This document shows positions 1 through 6,614 of a stretch of 13,178 nucleotides of DNA, one piece after another (within the stretch, counting starts at the first letter, position 1; each line of letters starts with the position of its first letter). Made by a program: the position numbers and the translations under genes. The stretch spans positions 1 to 13,178 of the forward strand of contig JARRRL010000103.1 of assembly GCA_037380725.1 (NCBI GenBank), given 5' to 3'. This DNA is from JARRRL01 sp037380725. Lineage in GTDB: Bacteria > Pseudomonadota > Gammaproteobacteria > Pseudomonadales > JANQJO01. Below the pieces are notes generated by a model. That model worked only from the letters and a program-made list of their open reading frames with translations. It was not told the DNA's origin and did no database searches.

Positions 1-178
1 AAAGCGCAGCGGAATCAGCACGCCGCGCACACTTTATAGACCATTAAGCTCCATCAGTTTAGAGCAAAATCAGCCTCTTGAGGTGAATAATACTATAAAT
101 TCAAAAAACACGATGCCTTTTTGACTATTTTTAACACATCCCTTTTAAACAGGTACAGATGACGTTGAACGCGCACCC
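1..178. other. Left-edge spacer downstream of ilvA
   Basis: This AT-rich stretch lies beyond the ilvA stop codon. On the plus strand one frame is open from the window edge to a TGA at about 140-142 (about 46 codons, serine- and threonine-rich). It could be the 3' end of a gene converging on ilvA, but I recognise no family and another frame is also open to a TAA near position 45. A short palindrome CCTCTTGAGG lies near position 78. No convincing hairpin plus T-run terminator is visible for ilvA. Confidence 0.3.
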
Positions 179-1753
179 TCACGCTCCCAAGAACAATCGA
201 TACGCTTCGTTATTGGACTCTTCAACGTAGTGATAGCCTAAACTATCCAATACCGCATTTAACACCGTTTTCTCGTTATCCGACGCCTGAAAACCAACCA
301 AAACACGACCAAAAGCCGCACCATGGTTGCGGTAATGAAACAACGAAATGTTCCAACGATCACTCAAGCGTTGCAAAAACGTCAATAAGGCACCCGGACG
401 CTCCGGAAAAATAAAACGATAGATTAATTCATGACTGACGCGTAGCGCATGGCCACCCACCATATGACGTATATGCAGTTTGGTCAGCTCGTCATCCGAA
501 AAATCAGTAACGGGATACCCTTTTTCCGTCAAATTTTTCAGCAATGGCGGTAGCTCTCGACGAGTATCGGATAAGGCCAAGCCCACAAACACATGTGCGG
601 TGTGCTCATCAGCGAAGCGGTAGTTAAACTCCGTGATGGAACGCTTACCCAACATCTCGCAAAATGCCAGAAAACTGCCAGGCTGCTCGGGAATGGTTGC
701 CGCAAACAGCGCTTCACGATGCTCACCGAACTGCGTTCGCTCAGAAATATACCGTAAACGATCAAAATTCGTGTTAGCACCGCTGACGACCGCAACAAAG
801 TTTCGACCCGTGCACTTTTCGCGATCCACATATTGCTTCAAACCCGCCAAAGCCAACGCCCCAGATGGCTCAGAAATAGCCCGGGTATCTTCAAAAATAT
901 CTTTTACTCCCGCGCACAGCTCATCTTCCGTAACCGTGATCACCTCGTCGACCGTGTGCTGGGCGTATTGAAAGGGAATCTCACCAATTTGCGCCACGGC
1001 AACCCCTTCTGCAAACAAACCCACTTCAGGCAAAATCACGCGCTCCCCCGCCAACAACGCTGCCGATAAACACGCGGCATCCTGCGGTTCAACGCCAATG
1101 ACACGAATATCCGGACGCACATACTTAATATAAGCCGCCATCCCAGCGATCAAACCACCTCCTCCACAAGGCACAAATACCGCATCAATCCGCCCCGTAC
1201 ATTGACGCAACACTTCCATTGCCACAGTACCTTGACCCGCAATAACCGCTTCATCATCGTAAGGCGGAATGTACGTGAGGGCTTGTTCTTGCATCAGCTT
1301 CAACGCATGCGCACGAGCCAGCTCAAACGTATCTCCATGCAAGACCACCTCAACACCATACGCTTGCACCGCTTGCACTTTTATCGATGGCGTGGTCTGC
1401 GGCATGACGATCACAGCCCGTATGCCCAAACGATTGGCCGCGAGCGCAACACCTTGTGCGTGATTACCCGCTGAAGCAGTGATGATGCCACATTGAAGCG
1501 TCTCATCAGGCAGGTTTGCAATTTTGTTGTATGCACCCCGACATTTAAATGAAAACACCGGCTGCACATCCTCGCGCTTGAGCAGCACCCGATTGCCCAG
1601 TCGGGTCGACAGCAACGGTGCTTCATTTAATGGCGTTTCCACAGCAACATCATACACACGTGCGCTTAAAATCTGCCGTACAATAGGCTCAAGCAGCCCG
1701 GATGGCACCTGTTTATTTCTCGTTGTTTCGTTGTTTTTTCTGTCTGATTCCAC
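179..1753 (-). CDS. ilvA: Biosynthetic threonine ammonia-lyase (threonine deaminase)
   Basis: The product (524 aa) is a cytoplasmic PLP enzyme that deaminates L-threonine to 2-oxobutanoate, the first committed step of isoleucine synthesis. The fold-type II catalytic domain covers about residues 20-340. The PLP lysine is K70 in the SFKCRGAYNK motif. A SAGNHAQG loop lies at 94-101 and the phosphate-binding CGGGGL loop at 196-201. Two C-terminal ACT-like regulatory domains follow (about 345-425 and 441-520), each with the E(Q/R)PG signature. They mark the long, isoleucine-feedback-regulated form rather than the short catabolic TdcB. The length is close to that of E. coli IlvA (514 aa). The start is a GTG with AGGAG 10 nt upstream. 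The gene is divergent from rpiA. The ilvA/rpiA pairing is also seen in Pseudomonas. Nothing suggests inactivation. Confidence 0.96.
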   Translation of the reverse strand: MESDRKNNETTRNKQVPSGLLEPIVRQILSARVYDVAVETPLNEAPLLSTRLGNRVLLKREDVQPVFSFKCRGAYNKIANLPDETLQCGIITASAGNHAQGVALAANRLGIRAVIVMPQTTPSIKVQAVQAYGVEVVLHGDTFELARAHALKLMQEQALTYIPPYDDEAVIAGQGTVAMEVLRQCTGRIDAVFVPCGGGGLIAGMAAYIKYVRPDIRVIGVEPQDAACLSAALLAGERVILPEVGLFAEGVAVAQIGEIPFQYAQHTVDEVITVTEDELCAGVKDIFEDTRAISEPSGALALAGLKQYVDREKCTGRNFVAVVSGANTNFDRLRYISERTQFGEHREALFAATIPEQPGSFLAFCEMLGKRSITEFNYRFADEHTAHVFVGLALSDTRRELPPLLKNLTEKGYPVTDFSDDELTKLHIRHMVGGHALRVSHELIYRFIFPERPGALLTFLQRLSDRWNISLFHYRNHGAAFGRVLVGFQASDNEKTVLNAVLDSLGYHYVEESNNEAYRLFLGA

Positions 1754-1763
1754 AATAAGTCCG

Positions 1764-1768
1764 CTCCT
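1764..1768 (-). promoter_or_regulatory. Ribosome binding site of ilvA (supports the GTG start)
   Basis: Read on the minus strand this is AGGAG, 10 nt before the GTG at 1753. No ATG lies near it, so it is the main support for the GTG start. A second in-frame GTG (Val16) has no comparable site. Confidence 0.6.
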
Positions 1769-1789
1769 ATCGCCATCAATAATTCGTTC

Positions 1790-1844
1790 ACGCTTTTATA
1801 CACATGCTTTTATACACACGTTTTTTATACATGGCTTTATACAC
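1790..1844. repeat. Degenerate ~14-bp tandem repeat between ilvA and rpiA
   Basis: Four successive units share the core CTTTTATACAC: ACGCTTTTATACAC (1790-1803), ATGCTTTTATACAC (1804-1817), a 15-bp T-rich variant (1818-1832) and GGCTTTATACAC (1833-1844). The first two differ at one base. The tract lies in the divergent ilvA-rpiA spacer, about 40 bp upstream of the ilvA start, so its TATACA elements could act as -10 boxes or alter promoter spacing. A CA-rich, low-complexity stretch continues to about 1885. Confidence 0.75.
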
Positions 1845-1995
1845 ACCGCAACCCTGCACACACCACGCACCCTAGCACACATAAACGCAATTCCCCTCAC
1901 AAAATCGTGGTATTCTAGCACCCCATCAACACCTCAAACCTAGAAACGCGTGCGGTCTGCCGCACCACGATCAACACGTTACAAGGTCCCGAATC

Positions 1996-2715
1996 ATGTT
2001 CAAATCTACTTCGACGCAAGCCTCCGCATCCGATCCAAACCTTAAGTCGAAACAACAAGCTGCAGAAGCGGTTTTCGCTTACCTTGAACCATGGATTGAT
2101 CGCCATACCGTTCTTGGCATTGGCACCGGCTCAACCACCAATTGTTTTATTGAACTCTTAAGCAATTTAAAAGGAAAGTTTCAGGGTGCCGTAGCCAGTT
2201 CGCAAGCCACCGAAGCACAACTCAAAGCCAAAGGCATTGAAACGCTCGATCTGAACACGACCGGTACACTCCCTTTTTACATAGACGGCGCTGACGAATT
2301 CGATCCACATTTGAATTTGATTAAAGGCGGCGGAGGCGCGCTCACACGTGAAAAAATTGTGGCCGCCTGCTCAGATCAATTTCTTTGTATTGTGGATCAA
2401 TCCAAACGCGTCGACGTGTTGGGCACCTTTCCCTTGCCCATCGAAGTGATCCCCATGGCTCGCTCCTACGTAGGCCGTCAGATCGTGCAACTCAACGGCG
2501 ATCCAGCCTTGCGCGAAGGCTTCCTGTCAGACAACGGCAACCCAATCATTGATATCCATCACCTCAGCATCTCCACTCCGTTGGACTGGGAGCAACGGCT
2601 GAATAACATCCCAGGTGTCGTGTCCGTCGGCCTGTTCGCACACCGAGGTGCCGATAAGATATTTATGTCTACGGCCAGCGGTGTCGAAGTCCTAGAAAGA
2701 CCGCAATTCACCTAA
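1996..2715 (+). CDS. rpiA: Ribose-5-phosphate isomerase A
   Basis: The product (239 aa) interconverts ribose 5-phosphate and ribulose 5-phosphate in the non-oxidative pentose phosphate pathway in the cytoplasm. Family signatures are all present: the GIGTGSTT phosphate loop at 41-48, DGADEFD at 97-103 carrying the catalytic-site aspartates, and KGGGGALTREK at 110-120 carrying the conserved lysine and the general-base glutamate. A conserved block FPLPIEVIPMA and the late VGLFAHRGAD complete the fold. It is about 20 residues longer than E. coli RpiA (219 aa), from a polar, serine-rich N-terminal extension. The start ATG has AAGG 9 nt upstream (1983-1986). The spacing looks sound, though a shorter start cannot be excluded. 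Its TAA stop interlocks with the TAG of the convergent FAD-oxidase gene. Confidence 0.96.
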   Translation: MFKSTSTQASASDPNLKSKQQAAEAVFAYLEPWIDRHTVLGIGTGSTTNCFIELLSNLKGKFQGAVASSQATEAQLKAKGIETLDLNTTGTLPFYIDGADEFDPHLNLIKGGGGALTREKIVAACSDQFLCIVDQSKRVDVLGTFPLPIEVIPMARSYVGRQIVQLNGDPALREGFLSDNGNPIIDIHHLSISTPLDWEQRLNNIPGVVSVGLFAHRGADKIFMSTASGVEVLERPQFT

Positions 2716-4148
2716 CAAGTGCGAGGCGGTAGCGGGTCAAAAATTTTCCCGGGATTTAAAATGCCTTTCGGATCAAACGCATATTTGATCTGTTGCATCA
2801 ACATCACTTCCGCCTCAGAACGACTGTAACGCAAGGCCGTCTTTTTCAACATCCCCACGCCGTGTTCGGCTGAGACGCTACCACCAAACGCGCCCACCAC
2901 CTGATACACCACATCTCCCAACTGTTCCAAGGTGACTTTAAACTCCGCTATGGGCATCGCTTCTGGGCGTAAAATATTGAGGTGTAAATTACCGTCACCG
3001 ATGTGGCCATACCACACAATTTCAAACTCGGGGTAGGCTGCCGTTACTTTTTCATCCACAGCAGCTAAAAACTCAGGGACCTGGTCAATACGAACCGACA
3101 CATCGTTCTTATAGGGCGTGCGCGGCGTGATGCATTCCGAAATCCGTTCGCGTAACGCCCACAAGGCTTCACGCTGCAATTCACTTTGGCTGATCACGCC
3201 ATCCAACACCCAGCCTTGCTCAACGCAATGCTCAAACCGCTCAAAGAGTCGATTTTCCGCCTCGTCATCTGGCACCTCGACTTCCACCAATGCGTAATAA
3301 GGCGTTGCGTCCGCAAAAGGACGCTGAACGTCGCTATGACTGAGGACATAACCCAAAGCCGCTTCCGAAAAAAACTCAAACGCCGATAAAGTCACGGACT
3401 CACGAAACGCCACCAATACGGACATCAAATCCGCTAATTTCGACAAACCCAACACCAGGGTTTGCAAAGGCGGTGGCGCAGAGGCAAGCGCCATCGTCGC
3501 TTCCACAATGATACCCAGACTGCCTTCACTACCTATAAATAAATGACGTAAATCATAGCCTGTCGCGTTTTTAATCAGTCCGTTATTCAATGTCAGCAAC
3601 TCGCCCTGCGCTGTCACGACTTTCAAACCGCGTACCCAATCACGCGTTAAACCGTAGCGAATCACATGAATACCACCCGCATTGGTCGCAATGTTCCCGC
3701 CAATGTGGCTGGAACCACTGGAAGCAAAATCCACCGGATAAAACAACCCCATCGATTCAGCCGCTTCTTGGAGTTGCGCCGTAATAACACCCGCTTCCAC
3801 ACAAATCGTTCGATCAACCGGGTTCGTTGACAGGATCCGATTCATGCCTTCCAAAGACACCACCACTTCATCACCCGCCGCCACCGCACCACCACTCAGG
3901 CCAGTGCGACCACCGGAAACCACCAGCGGCACGCCCGTATCATGCGCCGCTCGCGCGATAGCTTGCACCTGCTCTACCGTTTGCGGCAAGAGCACCGCTG
4001 CTGCGTTCGGCTCTATAAATCGTGTCCAATCTCGACCATAATGCGCACACGATTCGTCATCTGTCAGGATTTTTCCAGCGGGTAAACACGTTGAAACGGC
4101 GCGCATAAACGCCGCGTAATTGGGATCAGATAAGCGCGCTGACGCCAT
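2712..4148 (-). CDS. FAD-binding oxidoreductase, D-2-hydroxyglutarate dehydrogenase-like (GlcD/D-LDH family)
   Basis: The product (478 aa) belongs to the VAO/PCMH flavoprotein family: an N-terminal FAD_binding_4 domain followed by an FAD-oxidase C-terminal domain. The flavin-binding region shows VSGGRTGLSGGAV and later GGNIATNAGG. The C-terminal part has GHIGDGNLHLNI (H382, H389) and SAEHGVG (E428, H429). These fit the metal and substrate site of D-2-hydroxyglutarate dehydrogenases. Relatives oxidise D-lactate, glycolate or D-2-hydroxyglutarate and pass electrons to ETF or the respiratory chain. The adjacent serA remnant favours D-2-hydroxyglutarate, because SerA makes that compound as a by-product and this gene pair is coupled in Pseudomonas. 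The chosen ATG has GGAGG 9 nt upstream. A 13-codon extension to a TTG has no such support. The substrate is inferred, the family is secure. Confidence 0.9.
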   Translation of the reverse strand: MASARLSDPNYAAFMRAVSTCLPAGKILTDDESCAHYGRDWTRFIEPNAAAVLLPQTVEQVQAIARAAHDTGVPLVVSGGRTGLSGGAVAAGDEVVVSLEGMNRILSTNPVDRTICVEAGVITAQLQEAAESMGLFYPVDFASSGSSHIGGNIATNAGGIHVIRYGLTRDWVRGLKVVTAQGELLTLNNGLIKNATGYDLRHLFIGSEGSLGIIVEATMALASAPPPLQTLVLGLSKLADLMSVLVAFRESVTLSAFEFFSEAALGYVLSHSDVQRPFADATPYYALVEVEVPDDEAENRLFERFEHCVEQGWVLDGVISQSELQREALWALRERISECITPRTPYKNDVSVRIDQVPEFLAAVDEKVTAAYPEFEIVWYGHIGDGNLHLNILRPEAMPIAEFKVTLEQLGDVVYQVVGAFGGSVSAEHGVGMLKKTALRYSRSEAEVMLMQQIKYAFDPKGILNPGKIFDPLPPRTC

Positions 4149-4157
4149 AAGAAAATG

Positions 4158-4162
4158 CCTCC
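4158..4162 (-). promoter_or_regulatory. Ribosome binding site deciding the start of the FAD oxidase
   Basis: Minus-strand GGAGG, 9 nt before the ATG at 4148. It picks the 478-aa form, starting MASARLSDP, over the longer reading from a TTG at 4187. Confidence 0.75.
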
Positions 4163-4187
4163 GGCAGACCCTTCGAGTCAAAATCAA

Positions 4188-4388
4188 TTTCAGTAAGTTA
4201 AGCGTGCATCAACACACCTTCCGACAATTTCCGACCGATTCCATAATCATAATATTGGCTAGGATTGGCCCCAGGCCGGACTGCATCCAGTTATGATAAC
4301 CCAGGTATGATAACATAGGTTTCCCCGTGTGGTCTTCAGTCTGTCAGTACACCTACTGCCCAGTACTCCGACGCACAGCGGGTAGTGA
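4188..4388. other. Eroded spacer between the FAD oxidase and the serA stub
   Basis: No gene can be read here. This is where the body of a divergent serA would be expected, but all plus-strand frames are interrupted and no SerA motif (NAD-binding GxGxxG or the catalytic His/Glu regions) is visible. Most of the gene therefore seems to be deleted rather than only mutated. The stretch contains several short duplications: TTCCGAC twice (4219-4236), ATTGGC twice (4255-4269) and a 14-bp tandem pair (4292-4319). The promoter of the FAD oxidase must lie here, but I cannot place it. Confidence 0.5.
4292..4319. repeat. 14-bp tandem duplication
   Basis: TATGATAACCCAGG (4292-4305) is followed directly by TATGATAACATAGG (4306-4319), with two mismatches. 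It resembles the other short tandem repeats in the spacers of this window and lies in the decayed region upstream of the serA stub. Confidence 0.7.
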
Positions 4389-4556
4389 CCGCAACAAACC
4401 TTTTCTGAAAACAACATCAACATTTGCAGCCAATATTTGCAGACGAATAAAAAAATTGGCTACGTTGTGATTGAAGTGAAAGCGCAAAGCAGCGAAACCG
4501 TGCTGAAAAAACTACACGACATCAAGGACACACTTCGCTACCGCGTTCTGTATTAA
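4389..4556 (+). pseudogene. serA: 3' stub of D-3-phosphoglycerate dehydrogenase (ACT domain end)
   Basis: SerA oxidises 3-phosphoglycerate to 3-phosphohydroxypyruvate, the first step of serine synthesis. One plus-strand frame reads FSENNINICSQYLQT (from 4401), then KIGYVVIEVK, and ends in DTLRYRVLY followed by TAA at 4554-4556. This matches the closing half of the SerA C-terminal ACT domain (typical pattern: NINI.AQYLQT, GYVVID, GTIR.R.LY). Upstream the frame is closed by a TGA at 4386-4388. The catalytic and NAD domains and the start are missing, so only about 55 of roughly 400 codons remain. The last 35 bases overlap the 3' end of the convergent hydrolase pseudogene. The match is by eye, but the motif density makes it strong. 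Confidence 0.85.
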
Positions 4557-5508
4557 TCGCACAGGCATCACCCAGCATGTGCACCCCTAATGCGTGAAAC
4601 AGCTCAGCCCGAAATGACGCCGATTCGTTCACAAGATGATGACGCGCTTTCGGCAGCTTGATGATGGTCGGCTCGGTAAATTTCTGGCTGAGCAGCGGAA
4701 GATTAAAGTCAAAATCAACCGTTGTGTCCGCATCACCTTGCACCACCAGCGGCGAAAAAGCCGAACACGGTGCCGCTTCCACGCGTCTGGACCAACGAAT
4801 CATTGCCCCAACCCACGTCGCCGACACAAATCGTGATTGCAATGGATCCTCGTATTGCAGAAAATTCATAAAATTCTGATCGTGGGAGTTAAACCCAAAA
4901 TTTCGAGGGACGCGATCCTGAAATCGATGCAACAAATGCCAACTGATCCGAACGGCTCCCCAACTGGCCGCGCGGATCAAAGGCGCTAACAACGCCACAC
5001 GTTTCCAGGGCAACGCAAACATCGAAGCCGACGTGTCGCTCGGCACAGACTGCAGCAGAGACCCCGGTGCCGATCGCGGCGCCTGGTGTAACAACTGATC
5101 CAGCAACACACCTGCCCCCGTGCTTTGCCCTACCGCATACCACGGCTCCGGAACCTGTGATTTTGCCAATGCCATCACGCCCGCCAGCACATTTTGATAA
5201 TGCGAAAAATCAGGAATACTGACCATCTTACCGCTGGAAAGGCCATGTCCTGGTAAATCAAACGCCACCACGACCAACCGTCGATTCAAGGCCCAATCAA
5301 TCACATGTCGTTATAAACCCACGTGATCACCCGCAACTTCGACCCTGGCAAATCGCCACCCCGCAATGAGCGAGAACCAAATCGCTCATAAAGAGGCCGC
5401 AAAAGCAAGCTCAAACGGGGCAATCACACCATAACGGTTGCGCAACACCTCGATCAGGAACCAAGCGACGCAACCGCAAACAGAGAACAAAACCAAATAG
5501 GAGAGCAT
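4522..5508 (-). pseudogene. Alpha/beta-hydrolase (lysophospholipase-like), broken by two in-frame stops
   Basis: A single frame runs from an ATG at 5508 to the TGA at 4522-4524 (328 codons), interrupted by TGA (5386-5388) and TAA (5311-5313). The first 40 codons encode a hydrophobic N-terminal segment (MLSYLVLFSVCGCVAWFLI), like the membrane anchor seen in relatives. Across the TAA the reading is DHVGL-stop-RHVIDWAL, where relatives have GLYRH, so the stop looks like a tyrosine codon changed to TAA. The rest is a good serine-hydrolase body: VVAFDLPGHGLSSG, nucleophile elbow GQSTG (Ser61 counted from the GTG at 5304), QGDADTTVD (Asp193) and ARHHLVNE (His223). The oxyanion-hole HGY segment is not recognisable. 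The downstream 260-aa frame could start at that GTG but would lack a core strand. The gene follows fba by 17 nt on the same strand. No ribosome binding site is evident at its ATG. The substrate is unknown. Confidence 0.8.
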
Positions 5509-5511
5509 GTC

Positions 5512-5535
5512 TATCAATTAACGTATCAATTGACG
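5512..5535. repeat. 12-bp tandem duplication spanning the fba stop codon
   Basis: TATCAATTAACG (5512-5523) is followed by TATCAATTGACG (5524-5535), one mismatch apart. The second copy holds the last codons and TGA stop of fba (minus strand). Because the period is 12, the first copy supplies a second in-frame TGA four codons later. Confidence 0.75.
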
Positions 5536-6590
5536 CGCGGATTTAACGCCCCCGCCTCGTAGCGCTGATACATGGCTTCCAAAGAAATCGGTTTAATTTT
5601 ATCCGCCTGTCCAGCGCTGCCAAAAGCCTCGTAACGCTGAACAACAACCTCGGCCATGGCCACAATGGTCTGCTTTAAATATTTACGCGGATCAAATTCA
5701 GCCTTATTTTTGGCCATAAACTCCCGAATAGTTCCCGTAGAAGCCAGCCTTAGATCAGTATCAATATTTACTTTACGTACCCCGTGGCGAATACCTTCCT
5801 GTATTTCGGATACCGGAACACCATACGTTTCTGGGATCTCGCCACCATACTTATTGATTATTTCCAACCACTCCTGCGGCACCGATGAAGAACCGTGCAT
5901 CACTAAGTGTGTATCTGGAATGCGTTCATGAATCGCGCGAATCCGATCAATCGCTAAAATATCACCCGTAGGCGGGCGCGAAAATTTGTACGCACCATGA
6001 CTGGTTCCAATCGCGATCGCTAACGCATCAACACCTGTTTTTTTCACAAAATCAGCGGCTTCTTCAGGGTCTGTTAACAATTGACTGTGGTCTAAGGTGC
6101 CTTCAGCGCCCACACCATCCTCTTCGCCTGCTTGTCCGGTTTCCAGAGATCCCAGGCAACCCAACTCACCTTCCACCGAAACCCCACACGCGTGAGCCAT
6201 GGCCACCGTTTGCTGAGTGACTTCAATGTTATATTCATAAGAAGCCGGCGTTTTGCCGTCCGCCCGCAGCGATCCATCCATCATGACGGATGAAAAACCC
6301 AACTGTATGGATCGTTGGCACACCGCTGGCGAGGTACCGTGATCCTGATGCATCACCACAGGAATGTGTGGCCACTCTTCAATAGCGGCTAAAATCAAGT
6401 GCCGTAAAAACGGCGCGCCTGCGTACTTACGCGCCCCCGCAGAAGCCTGCACGATGACAGGCGAATTGGTTTTATCCGCCGCCTCCATAATCGCACGCAT
6501 CTGCTCCAAGTTATTCACATTAAAAGCGGGGACACCATAACCAAACTCCGCCGCATGATCCAGTAATTGCCGCAAACTGATTAACGCCAT
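5526..6590 (-). CDS. fba: Fructose-bisphosphate aldolase, class II (CbbA/Fda type)
   Basis: The product (354 aa) is a Zn2+-dependent cytoplasmic aldolase that interconverts fructose 1,6-bisphosphate with dihydroxyacetone phosphate and glyceraldehyde 3-phosphate. It starts MALISLRQLLDHAAEFGYG, as in Pseudomonas Fda/CbbA-type enzymes, and has the usual length. Catalytic D83 and Zn ligand H84 lie in HQDHG. Further Zn ligands are H198 (GTSHGAYK) and H232 (HLVMHGSSS). EGELG (140-144) and VNIDTD are also conserved. The ATG has AAGGAAG 7 nt upstream (6598-6604). It is the third gene of the tkt-pgk-fba run, 24 nt after pgk, so it is probably co-transcribed. It could also act on sedoheptulose bisphosphate, as CbbA relatives do. 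No defect is visible. Confidence 0.97.
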   Translation of the reverse strand: MALISLRQLLDHAAEFGYGVPAFNVNNLEQMRAIMEAADKTNSPVIVQASAGARKYAGAPFLRHLILAAIEEWPHIPVVMHQDHGTSPAVCQRSIQLGFSSVMMDGSLRADGKTPASYEYNIEVTQQTVAMAHACGVSVEGELGCLGSLETGQAGEEDGVGAEGTLDHSQLLTDPEEAADFVKKTGVDALAIAIGTSHGAYKFSRPPTGDILAIDRIRAIHERIPDTHLVMHGSSSVPQEWLEIINKYGGEIPETYGVPVSEIQEGIRHGVRKVNIDTDLRLASTGTIREFMAKNKAEFDPRKYLKQTIVAMAEVVVQRYEAFGSAGQADKIKPISLEAMYQRYEAGALNPRVN

Positions 6591-6614
6591 TGCATTGCTT
6601 CCTTATCTTATTCG

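Noticed and set aside
538..1943. Many open frames of 60-140 codons inside or opposite ilvA, including one on the plus strand at 1524-1943
   Set aside because: They lie antisense or in alternate frames to a strong ilvA gene, have no family-like motifs and no ribosome binding sites, so they are coding shadows. The same holds for similar frames opposite pgk, tkt, metK and ahcY.
4149..4187. 13-codon N-terminal extension of the FAD oxidase starting at TTG
   Set aside because: The ATG at 4148 has GGAGG at 9 nt. The extension is basic, not family-like and would run through that ribosome binding site.
4188..4388. Insertion sequence or other mobile element as the cause of serA loss
   Set aside because: No transposase frame, long terminal inverted repeats or clear target-site duplication are visible; only short local tandem duplications are seen.
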